Made by a program: the position numbers and the translations under genes | Origin: Entoloma clypeatum | Taxonomy: Eukaryota; Basidiomycota; Agaricomycetes; Agaricales; Entolomataceae | Length of the DNA: 64,000 bases | Assembly (NCBI GenBank): GCA_963565915.1 | Contig: OY751486.1 | Coordinates: 1,612,001-1,676,000, forward strand | Reading direction: 5' to 3' | Notes under the pieces: generated by a model | What the model was told of the DNA's origin: nothing | Seen by the model: the letters and a program-made list of their open reading frames with translations, nothing else | The model's database searches: none | In this document: positions 62,030 to 64,000 of the stretch, in pieces | How the letters are laid out: the number at the start of each line of letters is the position of its first letter | Numbering within the stretch: the first letter of the stretch is position 1

Positions 62030-64000
62030 TCACTGTTGCTTGGACAGTTGAGCAGGGCGGCGGATGCCCTGCAGTTCCAGATACTGGTCAAGGGCTGCCA
62101 AGTCCTTGCATGACGACTGCGGCTCCCACATTGTGTCGCCTAAACTCCATCAAACCTCAAACTCGAGGTTCCCGCCGTTCCACCGATGGCCCAACAGTTC
62201 CTCTACGAACCACTCAGCGTTGTCAGGCGCGCCAAAGTCATAGGGCTCTGGATGAACCCTGTTAGGGAATAAGGCGTCATTCGACATCTCGTACGGTCGC
62301 AAAAGAGACACATGGAACATTGGATGTATCCGTCATTCCTGGAGCGCAACCGGGAGCTCCAACACATACATCGAGGTCTCCGATCTCGCTCTCAATATTT
62401 TGTAGGGACCTACATTCTTAGGGCAAAGTTTTCTTGCCCTACCTTGTAGTTCCGGCTCTGCCGTACGCCTCTCGTTCACGTATTTCGCCTGAAAGGCCTG
62501 CGATTCTATAATCATGTCATGTGCATCCGCCAGGTTCTGGAGAGCCTGAAGCGCAAAGTCCCTGATACCCTTTGGGATAGCCTCGTCTGACCGTATTTCT
62601 TTCAACATGGAGGGCATATGTCCTCCGTTCAACTCAAACGGAGCGTACCCCGTCGTTCCTGATATGCTCACATTTATTGCGAACTCCGTAAGGTCCACCC
62701 TGTCCACCCAGTCCTTCTGGTCATGACGGACAACCGTACAGAAAATCTGGCCAACACTTCTGTTGGCCCGTTCTGTCTGTCCGTCGGTTTGTGGGTGGAA
62801 GGATGTCGACATTAGGAGCTTAGCTCCCAACATCCTGTGTAGCTCACGCCACCATTTTGACGTGAATTTCGAATCTCAATCGCTCACGATCGAGCTAGGG
62901 AGTCCGTACAGGCACACGATTTCCCTACGATACACCCACGAAAGCTCCGATGCTTTCATATTGGTGCATACCGGGATGAGATGCACCATGCTCGTCATTC
63001 GGCAGATAACCACCCATAGGTAGTTATACCCCTTGGACTCCGGGAATGGGCCCACAAAGTCCATTCCTATGGAGTCCCAAGGCTTCATTGGGACGGGGAG
63101 TGGGTGGATTTTTCCCATAGGGGGTCGGTTCAACCCCTTCGCTTGCTGGCAGGACTCACAAGTCCTGCAGAACATCCTGGTGTCCTTCATGATGCCAGGC
63201 CACCAGTACCAACAGCGAACATAATCTGCTGTCTTCTGCTCCCCAAAGTGCCCCAGGGTCTCATGGGCTTGGGCCAAGATTTCCTGGACCAATTCATGAT
63301 CCCGGGGTACACACAGGACCTCCTCCCCGATGAGGTTCTTGGTCCACAGGAGCCCACCTGCCACTCGGAAGGCTTTGTAGTCCTCTGGGTGTTCTTTTAT
63401 CTAGTCGAACAATTTGTCCGACGAGTATCCCGTCTGTACGTGCTCCCTGAATGTGTCATTGTCTTTAGCCAACGGGGGCAGGTCCATGTTACGGCGAAGC
63501 AAGGCTTCGCCCAGCGTTTTGTTCCCCTCAGATAAGGGAACATGGGCGCTACCACTAGTTGCAACTGTGCCCAGGACCTCACTAACCGGCGCTTTCGGGC
63601 CAGCCATAACTTCCGCTTCAATAAAGCGCTCCTCCTGGCGTTCCTGTAATCGCCTACTGTGACGCATCCCTGTGTCTTGCATAGCGCGTATCTCTACCAC
63701 GCGCTTGACAACCTCCTGGTACCTTTCAAGGGGAAGATCTTCTGAGTCCATTCGTACGTCTGCGCAGATGTACTCGTTCGTGCTATGGACCTCCTCGTTG
63801 ATGTCGTTCTTGTAATAGCGAGACAGGCAGTCCGCCACTTTGTTTAACTCGCCCTTGACATACGTTATGTCAAAGTTAAATCGCGACAGGTAGTCCATCC
63901 ACCTGCGCTGTCAGTTCGTCAACCGATTTTGAGTCTTGAAGAACTCAAGAGCTTTATGATCCGTGATGACATGGACCTTGTAGCCAATCAACTTGTCCTC
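62030..64000 (-). pseudogene. Gypsy-3 pol C-terminal half (RNase H - integrase - chromodomain), broken, partial
   Basis: From the right edge: RNase H end (YVKGELNKVADCLSRYYKND), a linker, the H2C2 domain (HETLGHFGEQKTADYV, CRTCESCQQAKG), DDE core (IGMDFVGPFPESKGYN; SIVSD-stop-[20 protein letters not shown]), the integrase C-terminus, and a chromodomain-like end (EWFVEELLGHRWNGGN, LEFEV-stop-WSLGDTMWEP) finishing at 62030. Stops: TAG after LFD, TGA in VSD-x-DSKF, TGA in LQE-x-RIHP, and TGA in FEV-x-WSL. Two of the TGA stand where Arg (CGA) is expected, including inside the DDE core. The frame continues past the window. Confidence 0.88.

Larger units (their letters stand above)
58480..64000 (-). 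mobile_element. Gypsy-3: 3' part of a Ty3/gypsy element with extra 3' ORFs, runs off the window
   Basis: 3' LTR at 58480-58663 (184 bp, TGTAACGTG...CCGTTACA on plus), purine tract GAAGGGGGG on the sense strand directly inside it. Then, going upstream, come a hairpin-rich 3' UTR, two large ORFs, a chromodomain-containing pol C-terminus and integrase, and RNase H at the right edge. gag, protease and RT are beyond 64000. Confidence 0.9.

Overview
This window looks like a transposon-dense stretch of a filamentous basidiomycete genome, most likely an Agaricomycete. I infer this from the short introns (about 50-65 bp), the chromodomain-bearing Ty3/gypsy elements, the multi-intron hAT transposase typical of mushrooms, and remnants of two housekeeping genes (importin beta-1 and the nucleoporin NDC1) that read like fungal orthologues. 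There are no bacterial operons and no CRISPR. One 200-N assembly gap lies at 6634-6833.

Layout. 1-1256: 5' LTR and gag start of a Ty3/gypsy element (Gypsy-4) that leaves the window on the left. 1257-4104: broken tyrosine-recombinase (DIRS-order) retroelement, split by a solo Gypsy-1 LTR. 4220-5338: Tc1/mariner copy with an internal deletion. 7101-7771: TA-flanked MITE with perfect 25-bp terminal repeats. 8075-8587: the only apparently intact host gene, a small secreted six-cysteine protein with introns. 8851-11686: copia scrap, a 250-bp tandem repeat and a second Tc1/mariner copy. 12777-19407, 24024-31684 and 36174-41970: three copies (A, B, C) of Gypsy-1, all coding on the minus strand. Each has ORF1 - gag - pol (PR-RT-RH-IN-chromodomain) - ORF4. 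Copy C has an intact pol but has lost its 5' end. Copy B is young, has a perfect TSD, and cuts a host gene in two. Between them lie an importin-beta pseudogene (19.5-21.4 kb) and an NDC1 pseudogene (33.4-34.3 kb).

42.5-58.5 kb is an older nested region: a TA-flanked MITE, two Gypsy-2 fragments, a decayed autonomous-type hAT element (51252-55310), related non-autonomous hAT elements, a copia gag fragment, several elements built on a CCCAACGGCC minisatellite, and a tRNA-like (SINE-like) sequence. 58480-64000 is the 3' half of Gypsy-3. It has two large extra ORFs after the integrase/chromodomain and is packed with perfect short hairpins.

How the parts work together: almost everything is mobile DNA. 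Gypsy-1 appears to express pol by -1 frameshifting and gag by termination-reinitiation after ORF1. The hAT element and the elements sharing its termini form an autonomous/non-autonomous family. Most nonsense mutations in the dead copies are TGA where CGA is expected, pointing to CpG methylation and deamination as the silencing force.
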